From NCBI GenBank assembly GCA_002633005.1, contig NMRA01000099.1:319086-383085 (forward strand): a stretch of DNA of 64,000 bases. Reading direction: 5' to 3'. Below the pieces are notes generated by a model. The model made no database searches and had not been told where the DNA came from. It was given only the letters and a program-made list of their open reading frames with translations. This document shows, piece after piece, positions 14,901 through 29,900 of the stretch (the stretch's first letter is position 1; every line of letters begins with the position of its first letter). Source of the stretch: Phoronis australis. Lineage: Eukaryota > Phoronida > Phoronidae. A program made the translations under genes and the position numbers.

Positions 14901-17900
14901 CAGAGATGCAAGAACCTCATGAAAGCGCAAGATCACACAAAATTTCATTAGATGTCACCATGGATTCCAAGTTTAGCATGAGATAACACTAGCTTTCTAT
15001 GAAAGATTCTTGCATCAGATGGAACTCAGCTTTGGTTTAAGGCACAAATGTTTTTTTTCTAAATTCTGTCAAAACTTGTTCTAGAAGTAGACAGTTAGCT
15101 GCAAAACTTCGTCACTAAAGGACCTGATGCAACACACAGCACTACATGAACATAACCTAAACAGGTCAGTGTTCTTCAGGCCATATTGACCTAGAACAGT
15201 ATTCTTCTAAAACAAGCCCAGACACAAAGAAAGTTTTGTTGTGAATAGTGCGAGAGAGTCTAAGAAAACTTGTTAATCAAGAAACGCACTCCTTCACTAA
15301 TCAGCTCTACTTAAATCAGCTTAGAAGATGAGCAATATTCTGTGAACATCAATGAAGGAAAAAATGAACAACTTACCCTCTTGTCTTTACTCAGAGATTT
15401 AGACTTGATTTCAAGATTCCTGAAAGAGTTAAAATACTTTCTTAAATTAACTTAACACGCGTTATCCACAGATTTAAGCACAAGGCTCGACAAAGCTAAA
15501 ACCAACCACATATAACCGCTTCTACAAAATCACAGCTTCTCTATTAAAGACTACCAGCGACCAAACACTAGAAATCTGGATAAAACAATACGGTTTGACA
15601 CTAAATCAAAGACTCCTCATAGCTTGTAATATATAACTTGTACGAGTGTTGGTTTGAATACCGTGCATTAAAAATCACAGGCAAATAAAAAGCTATCTCT
15701 GGGTGGCAATGACCCAAAGACAAAGGGGACCAGTAAGTCTTCCAAATACAAGTCCCTACCTATGATTACAGATCACAATGTCCACTTTTAAGTAACTTAC
15801 TTTGCCTTACTCTCGGCTTCTCTGGCCTTCATGTCAGCTGTAAGAAAAACAATGACTTGAGCGCAAGTGAAGAGGAGGCAAACGTAATGACTTGAGTCAC
15901 ATTTTACAGTAAAGAAGATGCAGTTTACTGACTTGAGTCACATTTTCCAATGACGAAGGTGCAAGGTAATGACTTGAATCATACTTTATAATGAAGAGGA
16001 TGCAATGTACTGACTTAGAGTCATATTTTCCAGTGAAGAGGAGGAAACGTAATGACTCAAGTCACATGTTACAGCAAAGAAGATGCAAGGTAATGACTTC
16101 AGTCATATTTTCCGAGTGAAGAGGGTGTAATGGAATGACTTAATTGAGTAACAATTTACAGGAATAACCATGATCTAATACACGAAGAGCCACAACATCA
16201 AAAATATTCTGAAGTATTTATTGTGTGTCAGTCTAGGCCTCATAATGCAGTTTATAAGGCATGGTAACACCCACAAATGAACCCATGAAATTTTTAATAA
16301 ATCTCACATGATGCATTTTTTTCCCTCAAATTTGGTAAACTCAGAATTGGTTGTTCTTCCAAAGGAATTATAACTTAGACTTTTAAAAACAAAATTTGAG
16401 GAATTATTTTTTGGGTCATGCTGTACTTTCAAATTAATTAACACCTCTGATCTTAGCCTTGTTGTTCATTTAATAGAAGAGTACCAGGCTTTTTAATTTA
16501 CTCAGCACGCTCTTCTGAGGCCTGCGTGCCACTGTGTAAAGCTTGGGTAAAATCGTGCAAGTATTGTTCTAAATCAATAATGCTTTATGACTGAATAATT
16601 GACATACGCCTCTGCAACAGAAATGACATACTCTTTAGAAGATTGATTGGACTTCAGCCCGTGATCTAAGACGAGTCTACGGAAAGAAGCATAAAGCGAA
16701 TCTGAACTACATAATTGATTAACCAACCATGTAAACTAAACATAAATAATTATCATAATAATGATCATATCACATAGTAATACCTAGAATATTTGAAGAA
16801 CGGGATAACCAAGCCGTTAAAGCCATTAAACCTATGTTGGTGGCCATCTGCTGCCTACATCACGAGACCAACCCCTTCAAAACGTCAAACTTTACCTGCT
16901 AGTGCTTCCTGCTGGGCCTTCTGGGCCTCGTTCTCAGCCCGCGTCTTGAAGCGCGACGAGGCATATTTGTACACTCTGGGCTTGTATAACGTACTGACCA
17001 GTCGTTTAGTGCGAACCTTCTTGCCCTGTATGTAGATCTTCATCCTTGGATCCATGTACAGTATGGAAGTGTAGGCTCGGAATGACTTCTTCTCAGGCAG
17101 AAGGCTGAAAACACCAAGGCAAATGTAATATAAGATGTCCAAAGGGAATGAATATTATGGACACGGCCAAGCTGGTTGACGAGTTACTTTTTGCGATATT
17201 TAACTCCAAGCTGGGATTCCACAGCGGTCTGAATAACCGTGGCAGTTCTGTAAACTTTGGTTAATCTCCAACTCCAAAAGCTATTTTTTTTCAAAAGAAT
17301 CTGAATCCCATGCTTAGCCATTTTAACAATAACAGTATGATGTTTGTCGAAGATAGTCGGAGACAAATGAAGTGAGTAATCCACCAGAGATGTTGTTTCT
17401 AACACTTTAGGGTGGATGACAGTCAATATCAGTAAAGAGGCCTAGCTTATGATTTGCTAGTTTTGGTGTGAATGGAAATGAAAGAGGAATAATTACCAGA
17501 AGTACACTGCTGCACTGCGTATCAACTTCATCCACCAGTTACATAATTTTCATTCTTAAATTTTAACTATATATACACCTATATTACACAGTGGTTACTA
17601 CAAAAAGGGTCACCAAAATTGCTTTGACTTGTCTACACTTATTGCAGTCAATACCTACATGCACATTACAAGTTAAATTTTTGTATGAAACTGGATGTTT
17701 TGCGAAAGGTAGAGGTCTGAAATACCAAAACTCGCGGTGATAATAATGTAGACAAACAGAGAGACAGATGGCTCTTTAATCGAGAATAAATTTCCCAGTT
17801 GCTAAGCTCAACTGCATGTTGGTGAAGCTGCATCTCCATGCTTAGATGACTAATTAGAGACGACTGAATTCAATGTTCAAAACATACCATTGTTAACTAA

Positions 17901-20900
17901 AGGTACACATCAATTTGTGTTGATTTGATATAGGAAACATTTGGTTTTGCCACAAAGCATTATTTCTCTTTTATAGACTGTTGCAGTAAGTATTCCACTA
18001 AGGCCATTAGCGATCTCAATATATTACATTGACACAGGCAAAAATTGATTACATGTCAACGCCGATGGAAAGCATGCTTGTGGAGACAATGTAGCAATTA
18101 TAAGACTGTCAAATGACAATATAATGGCTTCAGACATAACACAAAACTACAGGCTTAACACACTAGCACATACTCAGTGTCTGAGGAGTCTGTAGAGGAC
18201 AGGATGATGTCGGTATCTTGTGTAAAGACGTCTAGCTCTGGAAGGCCACTGTCTAACAGTTTCATGTTATAGAGTACAACCAATGTCCCTGATGGGCCAG
18301 AGATCTTGTCAAACTGTTCTAGATACTCCTCTTGGTTTCTGAATGGCGAGTGCTTGTAGATTATTTCCATTTCCACCTGATGCTGGATGACAAATATTTT
18401 CAGCAATGTTACAACATGGTACAACGACGTCGGTAATAGTCATCACCAGGTGTATGCCATGTGAACAGCCATGACCGACTCTGAACAAAATGCACACACT
18501 TTCAAACAATTCACAGACCTAACTGTGAAATTTAGGAATCCCAGGTGAGGAATAGAAACTCCAAGAATGTGATGGGAATGAGTAACATTACAATAAAATC
18601 TTCACAAGTTTGGACAAAAATAAATAACACCCAAATTTGAATTAATTTTCCAAAGTTTCTAATATCACGCTGAATGACCACACTTTCTCAAAACATTGAG
18701 TGACGGTAGCTTTGTTATGCAACTTAATAAAGAATTTCATTTGATATACTTTTAAATGCAATTCATACAAAAATAAATGTTCATTAGTTGGTCATATTAC
18801 AACATTCTATATGTGTGATTTTACCACATATGTGCCCACATTCCTAACTGCTGGTTCATCAGTTTGAGACCAAACCACATCACAATCAGCGTACAGGGTT
18901 CTTGTTACAACCCATGTTTTTGTGCGTTTAATGCACAGTATCAGGATTTTTGGGATGGGCTCCGTGTTTGCACGCCTAGGCCAACTGTCTAGCACACGCA
19001 GTCTTTATGGCATGGATTACCCCAGGACTAGATCTAAAAATGAGACTGTGTGTGGCTACATAAGAGACTGCATAATCTGCTACTTCTAACAAAAATAAAA
19101 GGTACGAGTATGAGACGCACCAGTATAGTACACTCGTGGAAAACTAGTTGTGTGAATTAGTTATATACCACAGCTTGAACTACTTCTGAAAAACAAAAAT
19201 GCAAATAACGACTTGCCACTGAAATACACCTACATGCTAAATGACAAGAACTTCTCCAGGAGTTGGAATGATACACAAGTCACTCTGAACCTCAACAATG
19301 CCAACTAACCTTTTCTTTGCCTTTTGGACCATCGACCAATGGCTGCTTGGTTGTGGCTGAAAAACTTGGTATGGGAACGATAACCTGAAACAACAATTCA
19401 TAGAAACTGTCAAGCTTGACATCATGGTTAAGACTAGTCATTTTACGACACAGCGTATCGAAAATTATGAATTTCATGAGCTTAAATCTTTCAGGAACTA
19501 AAAATGATTGTCTCCAGCAATTAGGAAACTTTTTGACCATAGGTAACAATGGCACAAGGACTCAATTGGTAAAAATCCAAATTTCCAGAAAATTTCTTAG
19601 TTTGAGGTTCAATAATGGGTATTATAAACAAAAAACTGATAGACACCTCTTCGCCTGGCTACCAAAGAGCATAGCGCAAATAATCTTGACATGCAATAAA
19701 TCTCTTGGTAATCAATTGCTGCTCAAGCCAAAGTATTACTACTTGTTTTGCTTGATTTTCACATTAATAGAGAACAAACGACAGACTAAAAATAACGTGT
19801 TGATACTATGCTGTGGAGCATAGTAGAGACAAACATATTTTTAAATCAGACCCCAGCATCCAATCACCACACTCATTTCACCTGGGATTTTCTATTGAAC
19901 TCGTGTTCTGAGAGCACAGTTCATGTATCTGAAGTACACAATGCAACTCAATTCAGATAAGAATGCACTGGGCAAGTGTTTAGAGCTTCCTACTCTCATT
20001 TGAGAAAACCCGGTTCAAATTCCGATATTACAGGCAGACACTTGAACATTGCACAAGCATTTCCCTTACCCATCTCAACCCAGTCTCAGCTGTGCATGTA
20101 CGCAAGGAAGTGAACGTGAACCTGAATATAATGTGAAAGTGATTTATGGGGGCGTGCTAATATTTAAAAACCTCAAAACAGAATTTCAAGACAGACATAT
20201 TGCATTTCAGGAGCTGGTGTTTTAATGAGACTGATATTGCAGTCTAGTTGTTTTAGGTCTTAACACAGAAAACAACTCGACTCCAACGTCCCATTTTATC
20301 AAAGATCTTAAGTCCAGTCGTAGCTAATATGGTCATAGGCAGGTTTCTGCGAAGGCGATGTTTTGTTTTCGTAATCACTGAAGAAAATGTGACTGCAGCT
20401 CACATTCAAGTTGAAAGCCCACTTTCATAAACGAGATAAACGAACGGGTTCGGAATAATTAAACATACAACCACCTTAGATGAACAGATTTACAACCCTG
20501 AATAAAACAGGCCCCTAGTTCAGAGACTTGGAGTACAGAGTCTGAGTTCGAAGTTGTCACCTCTCAGCAACTATACCTCATCAATACCCTCCTCTTCATG
20601 AAAAGTTCTTGACAAGAATACTGTAGTAAGCACGTCATGGCGCTTGGTAAACAGAATTAAGTCGTTGGATATCCTCATGGAGCCACTGCAATCAACACGA
20701 ATAATTACAGTCAAGGTACAATTAAGTAACATAAATCACTACAGTGGACACAAATGAAGACAATCACAGTGTCATTGTAGTCATCAATAGTAGACATTAT
20801 GTTGCACACAATCACTAAAACGGACAAACAACATGAAGGTCAAAGTGCAACCATGCCAATTAGTCATAAAGAATCTTGAAAAGGTTTAACTAAATAACAC

Positions 20901-23900
20901 AATGGACATAAAATCACTAATAACACAATTCACATGGTACATAGTATAATTGGAAACATTACATTCAGACAAAATCCAATGGAAAAATGGCAACACAATA
21001 CATGCAATGAGTGATGATTACAGCACATTTGGGCAATTCCGTGAAAAGGTCCACCTCAAGACAAAAAAATAAAATTATGACTATACTAACATTTCTGGTC
21101 TCATCTGAAAGCCCAGTCTCTCTAATTTCAGGAACCATGTTTGACTATCCTATAACTTTCAATTTTTTGCCTAAATGGCCCCATTTTTGGGGGTCACTTG
21201 ATCCTAAACAATTAGGACGGTTTTCATGTGTGTTGCTAGTTATTGTCATAAATAAGCCAATTATGGGTATTTCATTGTCAAATTTGTGCAATCACATGAA
21301 GCCCAAACTTTACAAAAAATAACATTTCAACTTTGGCACATCGTTGACCTCTTGGGGTCAAAGGTCAACTCCTGGATATTATGGTGCTCTACATCTGTCA
21401 CAAAAAATGCTAAAAAGTTTAGTTACGTTAAAAGTTTTAATTCAAAATTAAAATTATTCCAGATTCTCTTCTAACTTCTTATTCAATACTATTGACCAAA
21501 ATTTTAGATCCCAGGGATAATTTGTTAAGTCAGAATTTGCGTGACAGACGTACGGCAAATTTGTACGTGCGTCACGTACATTCATCACACCCATGAAATT
21601 GCAATTTTTCAGCCAATAAAAATAACCTTAGGTCTTATTTTTATTTTCTTAACTTGCTGAAGATAAACTGTATCTCACATCTGAGAACCTTGAAATGATG
21701 ATTACAAAGACAGCTTTAAAATTAAGTAATTCAAGTTGCTACAGATTTAAACTTGATGCACTGGTCTTTTGCAATCCCAAAACTATTTGCAAAGAAGTTA
21801 TAGTTCACAATGTCATCTAGTTATTCTTAGTAGAATTCAACTTATTAAAATCAGATACTTGGACCACATTACAAAATGTAAATGAAACAAAATGTTAATT
21901 TAGTGATCATATTGTTTTTCTGTTGCTGGCCCCTGAGTGTAAAGAAAGGCAAAGCTTTTGGAAAATTCAAGAGGCAAAAATATTCATATAAAAGAATTCC
22001 TACGGTATTCTAGAGTATAAATAACAAGAGATCTAAACAAATACATGTCAAGTTACTGTTGCGCTGGAATCAACAAGTCATTTCTGCTCTTACCTGCTAT
22101 GCCATGTTTTATGGTAAAAAAGCCGATACTGGACATTTTTAAAAGGTAGCAACATGTCACCTACTTTATTGAGCATTTTTGTCACACCCTCAGTGACTAT
22201 AGTCACTATTTTTGTGTTTTTCAGTGTCTTCGGTGGCTTGTATGAAATGATTTCATAGCAAGTGTTTAAACCGTCTCATCTTACATATTTTTGATCTTGC
22301 AATCTTTTTAAAAATTAGACTGAAGTCCTGTTACTAATACTTTTAAAACATCACCTTTATTAATTACATGCATCAGAACCATCAACGACATGGAACAGAG
22401 AATAAGTTTGCACAACCTTAGGGCAAGTTCTAATTAAAAACAATTAATTACAATGCATTTTTATTGCAATGATTGGTAATGTTTTAAAACTACATTGCAC
22501 ATTTTATATTTTAACACTCACATAAATTGTTTTCAAATTAGTATTCTACTTAATGCATAAAAAGTTTTCCTGGTAACCAACAGGTGTCAAATACAAAATG
22601 GTCATCTCTCCTTCCCATCTACATTGCTTACCATCTTCGAAGGGCAGTGAGGACTTTAGTTGGTTGTTTTATATCTTTAATCAAATGTATTGAAAACTTA
22701 AAATCCTAGAGTACATTCCCAGCATAGGCCTACCAGTCATGATTTCGTGCAAAAGGTCAATCGCTACATTTTGACTAAAAAACATTGAATCAGTAGACCC
22801 CAGAATCTAAATCAATCACTGCAGTTACCGCACTAATGAACAGCTCTGGATTGCAAATTTCGTAAAATATAAAATTAAAGTGCACAAGATTGTAAAATGC
22901 TCATCAACTTACGATTTCAGCCCGTTGCCATACATGCCAATGTGGTGATTGTCTGTGGCTTTCTTTGAAGACTTACCAAAAGTAATGATGTCATTGGCCT
23001 CACCTAGACAAAAATAGAAAAAATGTATTGCTGAGACTGCCTCTTCAATTCTAAAATTAGTACAGCCCTCCAGTATCTAAAACCAACTCACTTCTAGCAA
23101 TTCTGATTATTTGATTATTTGTAGTTACATAAAATTTAAAAGGATTAGCTCAAACTAACAAAGCTAATAGTATTGGCATCTGGGATTTTTTGAAATACAA
23201 AGAAAAAACTTACTCTGATCCATGCCCATTCCGTCGTCAAGGAAACACAGCACGTAACCACCTCGTAACTCCTCATTGGGCACTAAAATGTAAAGATTTA
23301 AGACCACCCTAACACCCGAATTCAAACTTGTAATACGAGAGTTAAAATTTCAAGAACAACAACCAAGACTTCAGTGCCCGGTTCTATGAAACAGTCCCAA
23401 ATAGGAACTCAACTAAGTTCCCTAAATCTACTTCAAATTTTTAGACTTGAGACGACATCAATTGCCCTTTCTTGTATTGTTTTAGTTTCATTACTAAGTC
23501 AACTTTTGACTTTGATATAAATCCAAAGTGAACTCAACATTGAATTGTCAAGAATGTTATCAAAAATAATTAGGGATCTTTTCAAGCAACATCCCCAATT
23601 TAAGGACTAAGTCCCTATTTATTTTCAATGAATTCTGGGCTCAGTTTTTAGTAATATTATTAGAAAATATCATTAATCAAAGAGGACCTCATAATAAAGA
23701 TGAAATGATAGAAAAATATTGCATCTGTGAGATCATAAAGAAACAAATAAGCAAAAAGACTTAGGGACCTTAGTTGAGTCCCTATTTGGGACTGTTTCAT
23801 GTAACCGGGCACAGAAGCCCCAACAGCATGTGTAAAACAGACAATTGTTTCACATAGTCTAGCAAGTCATGAAAAAGAAATCTTACCTGAGTAAATGTCA

Positions 23901-26900
23901 ATCTTTGTTGCCTCTGCATCTCTAAAAATATGAACAGAAGAGAGAGAATTAACAAAATTACAAATATATCGCAATGCAAACCACAATTCGGTCAACTTAA
24001 ATATACTTTGAGCCATTGGCCCATGGTACACCAATTATGCGGAAATACAATAAAGTTGCAAGAAATGCAAACTATGTTTTTCATATTTTATCTATTGACT
24101 AAATCAATATAATAGAAAATACTTCAGCCCAGAACAGTATTTGGACTACATATACAGGTACAAAAATAGGTACAACAGGTGAACCCTTATCAATATACAT
24201 CAACACAGAGATAGATGAATAACATGAATTGCTGTTTATTTTAGTACAGTGATGAGCTGACACAATAAAAGCTGGTCTTATTATTGTACTCTCCCCGTCA
24301 CAGTGTCATCTCTGGTAGAGAGAAGCCCCCGTAACAGGACGATGTTCATCACGCTAAAGCCCGTGTGTGAACAACAGAGCCCATACCACCGTGCAGCGAG
24401 TTATTTTGTTTGATGCAATGTTATTTTGAGTNAGTGAGGACTTTAGTTGGTTGTTTTATATCTTTAATCAAATGTATTGAAAACTTAAAATCCTAGAGTA
24501 CATTCCCAGCATAGGCCTACCAGTCATGATTTCGTGCAAAAGGTCAATCGCTACATTTTGACTAAAAAACATTGAATCAGTAGACCCCAGAATCTAAATC
24601 AATCACTGCAGTTACCGCACTAATGAACAGCTCTGGATTGCAAATTTCGTAAAATATAAAATTAAAGTGCACAAGATTGTAAAATGCTCATCAACTTACG
24701 ATTTCAGCCCGTTGCCATACATGCCAATGTGGTGATTGTCTGTGGCTTTCTTTGAAGACTTACCAAAAGTAATGATGTCATTGGCCTCACCTAGACAAAA
24801 ATAGAAAAAATGTATTGCTGAGACTGCCTCTTCAATTCTAAAATTAGTACAGCCCTCCAGTATCTAAAACCAACTCACTTCTAGCAATTCTGATTATTTG
24901 ATTATTTGTAGTTACATAAAATTTAAAAGGATTAGCTCAAACTAACAAAGCTAATAGTATTGGCATCTGGGATTTTTTGAAATACAAAGAAAAAACTTAC
25001 TCTGATCCATGCCCATTCCGTCGTCAAGGAAACACAGCATGTAACCACCTCGTAACTCCTCATTGGGCACTAAAATGTAAAGATTTAAGACCACCCTAAC
25101 ACCCGAATTCAAACTTGTAATACGAGAGTTAAAATTTCAAGAACAACAACCAAGACTTCAGTGCCCGGTTCCATGAAACAGTCCCAAATAGGAACTCAAC
25201 TAAGTTCCCTAAATCTACTTCAAATTTTTAGACTTGAGACGACATCAATTGCCCTTTCTTGTATTGTTTTAGTTTCATTACTAAGTCAACTTTTGACTTT
25301 GATATAAATCGAAAGTGAACTCAACATTGAATTGTCAAGAATGTTATCAAAAATAATTAGGGATCTTTTCAAGCAACATCCCCAATTTAAGGACTAAGTC
25401 CCTATTTACTTTCAATGAATTCTGGGCTCAGTTTTTAGTAATATTATTAGAAAACGTCATTAATCAAAGAGGACCTCATAATAAAGATGAAATGATAGAA
25501 AAATATTGCATCTGTGAAACAAATAAGCAAAAAGACTTAAGGACCTTAGCTGAGTCCCTATTTGGGACTGTTTCACGTAACCGGGCACATGTAAGTCCCA
25601 ATAGCATGCGTATAACAGACAATTATTTCACATAGTCTAGCAAGTCATGAAAAAGAAATCTTACCTGAGTAAATGTCGATCTTTGTTGCCTCTGCATCTC
25701 TAAAAATATGAACAGAAGAGAGAATTAACAAAATTACAAGTATATCGCAATTCAAACCACAGTTTGGTCAACTTAAATATACTTTGAGCCATTGGCCCAT
25801 GGTACACCAATTATGCGGAAATACAATAAAGTTGCAAGAAATGCAAACTATGTTTTTCATATTTTATCTATTCACTAAATCAATATAATAGAAAATACTT
25901 CAGCCCAGAACAGTATTTGGACAATATATATACAGGTACAAAAATAGGTACATCAGGCGAACCCTTATCAACATACATCAACACAGAGATAGATGAATAA
26001 CATGAATTGCTGTATATTTTAGTACAGTGATGAGCTGATACAATAAAAGCTGGTCTTATTATTGTACTCTCCCTGTCACAGTGTCACCTCTGGTAGAGAG
26101 AAGCCCCGTAACAGGACGATGTTCATCACGCTAAAGCCCGTGTGTGAACAACAGAGCCCATACCACCGTGCAGCGAGTTATTTTGTTTGATGCAATGTTA
26201 TTTTGAGTGCAGATCACAAAATACAAACTCGTGTAGAATGCATCAGTGTAGTCCGTTCTTGTTGATGTAGTAATCCCAAACCACGACAGCATTTCTCAGA
26301 TGGAGCAGTAGGTATAGGTAAAAAAGAATTTCACCACAAACGAACTGGAATATCTGAACGTCATTTTCCTCTTATCAAAATGTCTAAATGTTCATTTTGT
26401 TAATTCAATGATAAGCCTGACTACCTCTCATAGTACTGGGAAAAAGTGTAATACGGAGAGTTTCACTTTACCAAAATGATATAACGCCCCAAAACAACCC
26501 ATAAGGCGGTTATTTGAAAAAAAGTGGCGGGGCTCTTTCCAAAACTAGTACCACTGCCCTCATACAGCCATCGGCTTTCTAAGATGCATGTTTAAGGAGG
26601 AAATTCTCTATCTGTTGGCACCTTGGATACAACATTAGAGGACTATCTGCCCTTCAGTTGACTAATGATAAACTTGTATTTCATTTCTACAATCACTTTA
26701 AAGACAAAAAGAATGAAAAAATATTGTTACAACGTGCCTTCATTTCCACAAGAGATTTGTTTCCAAGAGTTCCTGAGGAGGCTTTGTCTTAGTGGGGGCT
26801 CTTTCAGAAATACCCCAAATGGGGAAATAGGCATATCATGAGAACCAAAAATTGCTAACTCATCTATGACCAGTGCTATGAACTAATTAATTGATGAGGT

Positions 26901-29900
26901 ACGAATCTATCAAGGGACGAAACAACTGTGAGCGTTTCTTAGAGACAAAAGAAATGCGACTAACTGCTTGAAGCTGCTGGCCTAAGTTTATGTAGGATCT
27001 TATTGACAATTAAGTTTGTGTGTTTAGCAAAACTATTATAACTTTTATAAAGTGTACATTCTCTGAAAGCAGTGGAACTTGATTTTTGACTTCTTATGAA
27101 TCTCCTAAAATATTGTTTAGGGACAACTGAGCATTGTCTACTTACTGTACTCGTCCGGGTTACTGCCCAGAGCGTTTAAATTGGGAATCTAAAAAAAGGG
27201 GTGGGCGGTAAGCCAAGCATGGGCGGTAACCCCGATGAATACGGTAGTATAATTTAGCAAAAAAAGAAAGGTGAATTGACAACAAAATATCAGTACCGTA
27301 TCAGTAGCATGAACAATTTAATTTGAAATAAATGTTTAATATGAAACCTCAGATATGCCGAATTTTCTATACTATCCTTTCGTTTAATGCAACTTTTGAT
27401 TTTTTTTCAAGAAAATAATAAAATCCAATTTTTAGCCCCACGCGCAAAATGGAACAATTTAAAAACAATTCCAAATAGTTTTAGAGAACAGCGCAAGCAT
27501 AGCATCTGAAAGTTGCGCATGAATTTGAACAGCCATTTATGAAATGATGTTCAGAAGTTAACCATAGAAGAACATTTTCCCAAGAAATACGCATTCTGCC
27601 GAGGTTACAATAAAAGATTTCTTTTACCGTGATTGAAAGAAAGCAACAACAGAGGCAATCAAGCGTCAACCCTTAATACTTATCATTAGTACAAGCAACA
27701 AAATTGTCAGAGTCTTGAGTGTTCTGTGAATGTGCACATATGTAGATTTAGCCGACACTGGTCATTACATCCCTTTCCAATTACCCCAGGAAAATATTGA
27801 TTTTTCCATTTCAAAATTACTGTTGCTGTCATTCTAAGACCAAAACACTTTTCTTACTCTGAAGGTACACACAGAGGCTTTTAACAAACACAGACCATTG
27901 AGACGGTTTTGTAGTGTATGACGATTACTTGTCTATAGTGCCGTTTACACTAAAAAAAGTTTACATGGATCAGCTGACACGTAATGAGATGTTCCAGTGT
28001 GTAAACGGGACTGACACGGAGCAAACTGACACCGCGGTGACAACTTTTGCCACCCGTTTGTGAGGTGGGGCAATTTGCTCTCGAATATCTTGCTCCGTGT
28101 CAATTATATGTCTAAACGCGAAACTGGAGCAAGGCGGAAAGGATCGTCTCTACTGCGCTTGTGCAATGACCTACATACAGGCTCGCCGTCTCTGCACCTC
28201 CCGCTATTTGAAAACCTGCGCATGTGCATTCCACTCTCCAGCGTACAACTTCCGTCTTGCCACGTGACAGTTAATGAAATTGCATGTGTAAACAGCCACT
28301 TGATACTGATCAAGTTGCTCCATGTCAGTTGTGCTGGATCAAAAGTTGATGTCTAAGTGGGGCTTATGTTATAACCAGTTAGTTAAGTAATAAAGGTCAT
28401 TACTAGGGTACACCACGGGTTTAATAAATTAAAATTAAATTATATTAATGACCGGGAAATTTCGCGTTAAAGGAAGGAATACACATGAAATTTTAAGCAG
28501 AAAAGAAAGTCTGATATTTTTAAAGTTGAGCTGGTAGTATAGATTATCAAGCAGGAACTTGGTAATGTTACAGACTACATCTCTACAGCATATCACCATA
28601 ATAGCAATCATGTCACTTGCAGAGCAGGGCGCGAGATGAAATGCTCAATGTCCAAAAAAATTTATAGCTTAGCTAAGGAAACACGACAGTTTCACGAGTC
28701 GTCTTTGCTCAATATTAAATACCTCTGGTTATCTTTGAGATAGTTTTCAGCACTTGGCGCTAAAAATATCTTTCCATATTAAAACGGATCTTTATTTCAA
28801 TAAAGTAACTTCAAAATGGTTACTTTCACCTTTAGTATAGTCAGATTCTATAGTAATTGACGCACTGTGATTGCTTAGCTCAGGCCAAAGGGGCTTTTAA
28901 AATAGCAAGCAAAAAGGACAAAAAAATAACATGGCCTACAGGTCCTCCAAATTGTCCCAGACTCGAGGTCAATTGATGCATAACAATCCTCAATACACCA
29001 AACCCCTCAAAATAATGTTCTAGGGTTTTGGCACTTTACACAAAACTTGACTCCTTACCTTGCATTGTCAACCAGTTCTGCCAGAGCACCAAATAGAAAT
29101 TCATGGGTAGTGCTGAAATAGAGAACAGACCGTCTTAACCTAGAACTGTAAGCTTTCTTAACTTCATATAAAAAGTTTTTTTCAAGTCAATTTAATACAG
29201 TTGCATGATTCTGATAGACTAACCTGTTAATGAACCATACTATTGATTTTTGTTGGGTATAAGTGTATGTGTGTGCTTCAGTGCGTATCAGTGAATTCAT
29301 ATGCATTGTACTTACAATGTGGACAGAAAATTATTTATAGTCAAGAAACATGCAGGTTAACAGTTTTATTGCAAGCTCAATCAACAAATTCAATGAAAGT
29401 AAACAGTCTAAGTAAAAAATACCATTCACTACCACCAAGCCGACATACCATAAACAAAATGAACGATGCAAAGTGTTGATATGTCCATGCTATAAAATCA
29501 CATAACTGAAAGTTTTCTGTTTAAAAACGCTTATTGAACAATACAAAACCTAATTGGTAGAACTCACAAAAGAGTGACCGAGATTTTATTAGAATCTGGC
29601 AACAACCGACTTATGGATTGAGTGCATGAGCTAGAACCATGCCAACAACCTTGGGCAGAGTTCGAGCGAAAATCCAACATCTACACGCTCGACTCGAACA
29701 ATGAATCATTACACCCTGATACGCAAGTCAAACAGTTAACTGAATGTGCAAGTGATGATCCAGTTACAGCTCTCTGCAATAGACAGCTGCACAAGAATAT
29801 GACATTCTGGGAAAGACTCCATTTTGGGCTTGCATGGGGTGACTAGTCTACATAGTGGCTCTGGAAGTTTGTGGATGGCTGTGAATGATGGGTGTCAATC

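Noticed and set aside
19416-19823. 135-codon plus-strand ORF near 19.6 kb
   Set aside because: Antisense in a MORC2 intron, starts just past exon 7, low-complexity ending, no recognisable domain.
28000-28370. Possible MITE in MORC2 intron 2 (AAAGTTTACATGGATCAGC versus an inverted CAACTTTTGATCCAGCAC)
   Set aside because: The ends match only loosely and no target duplication or second copy is visible; noted as possible but not supported.
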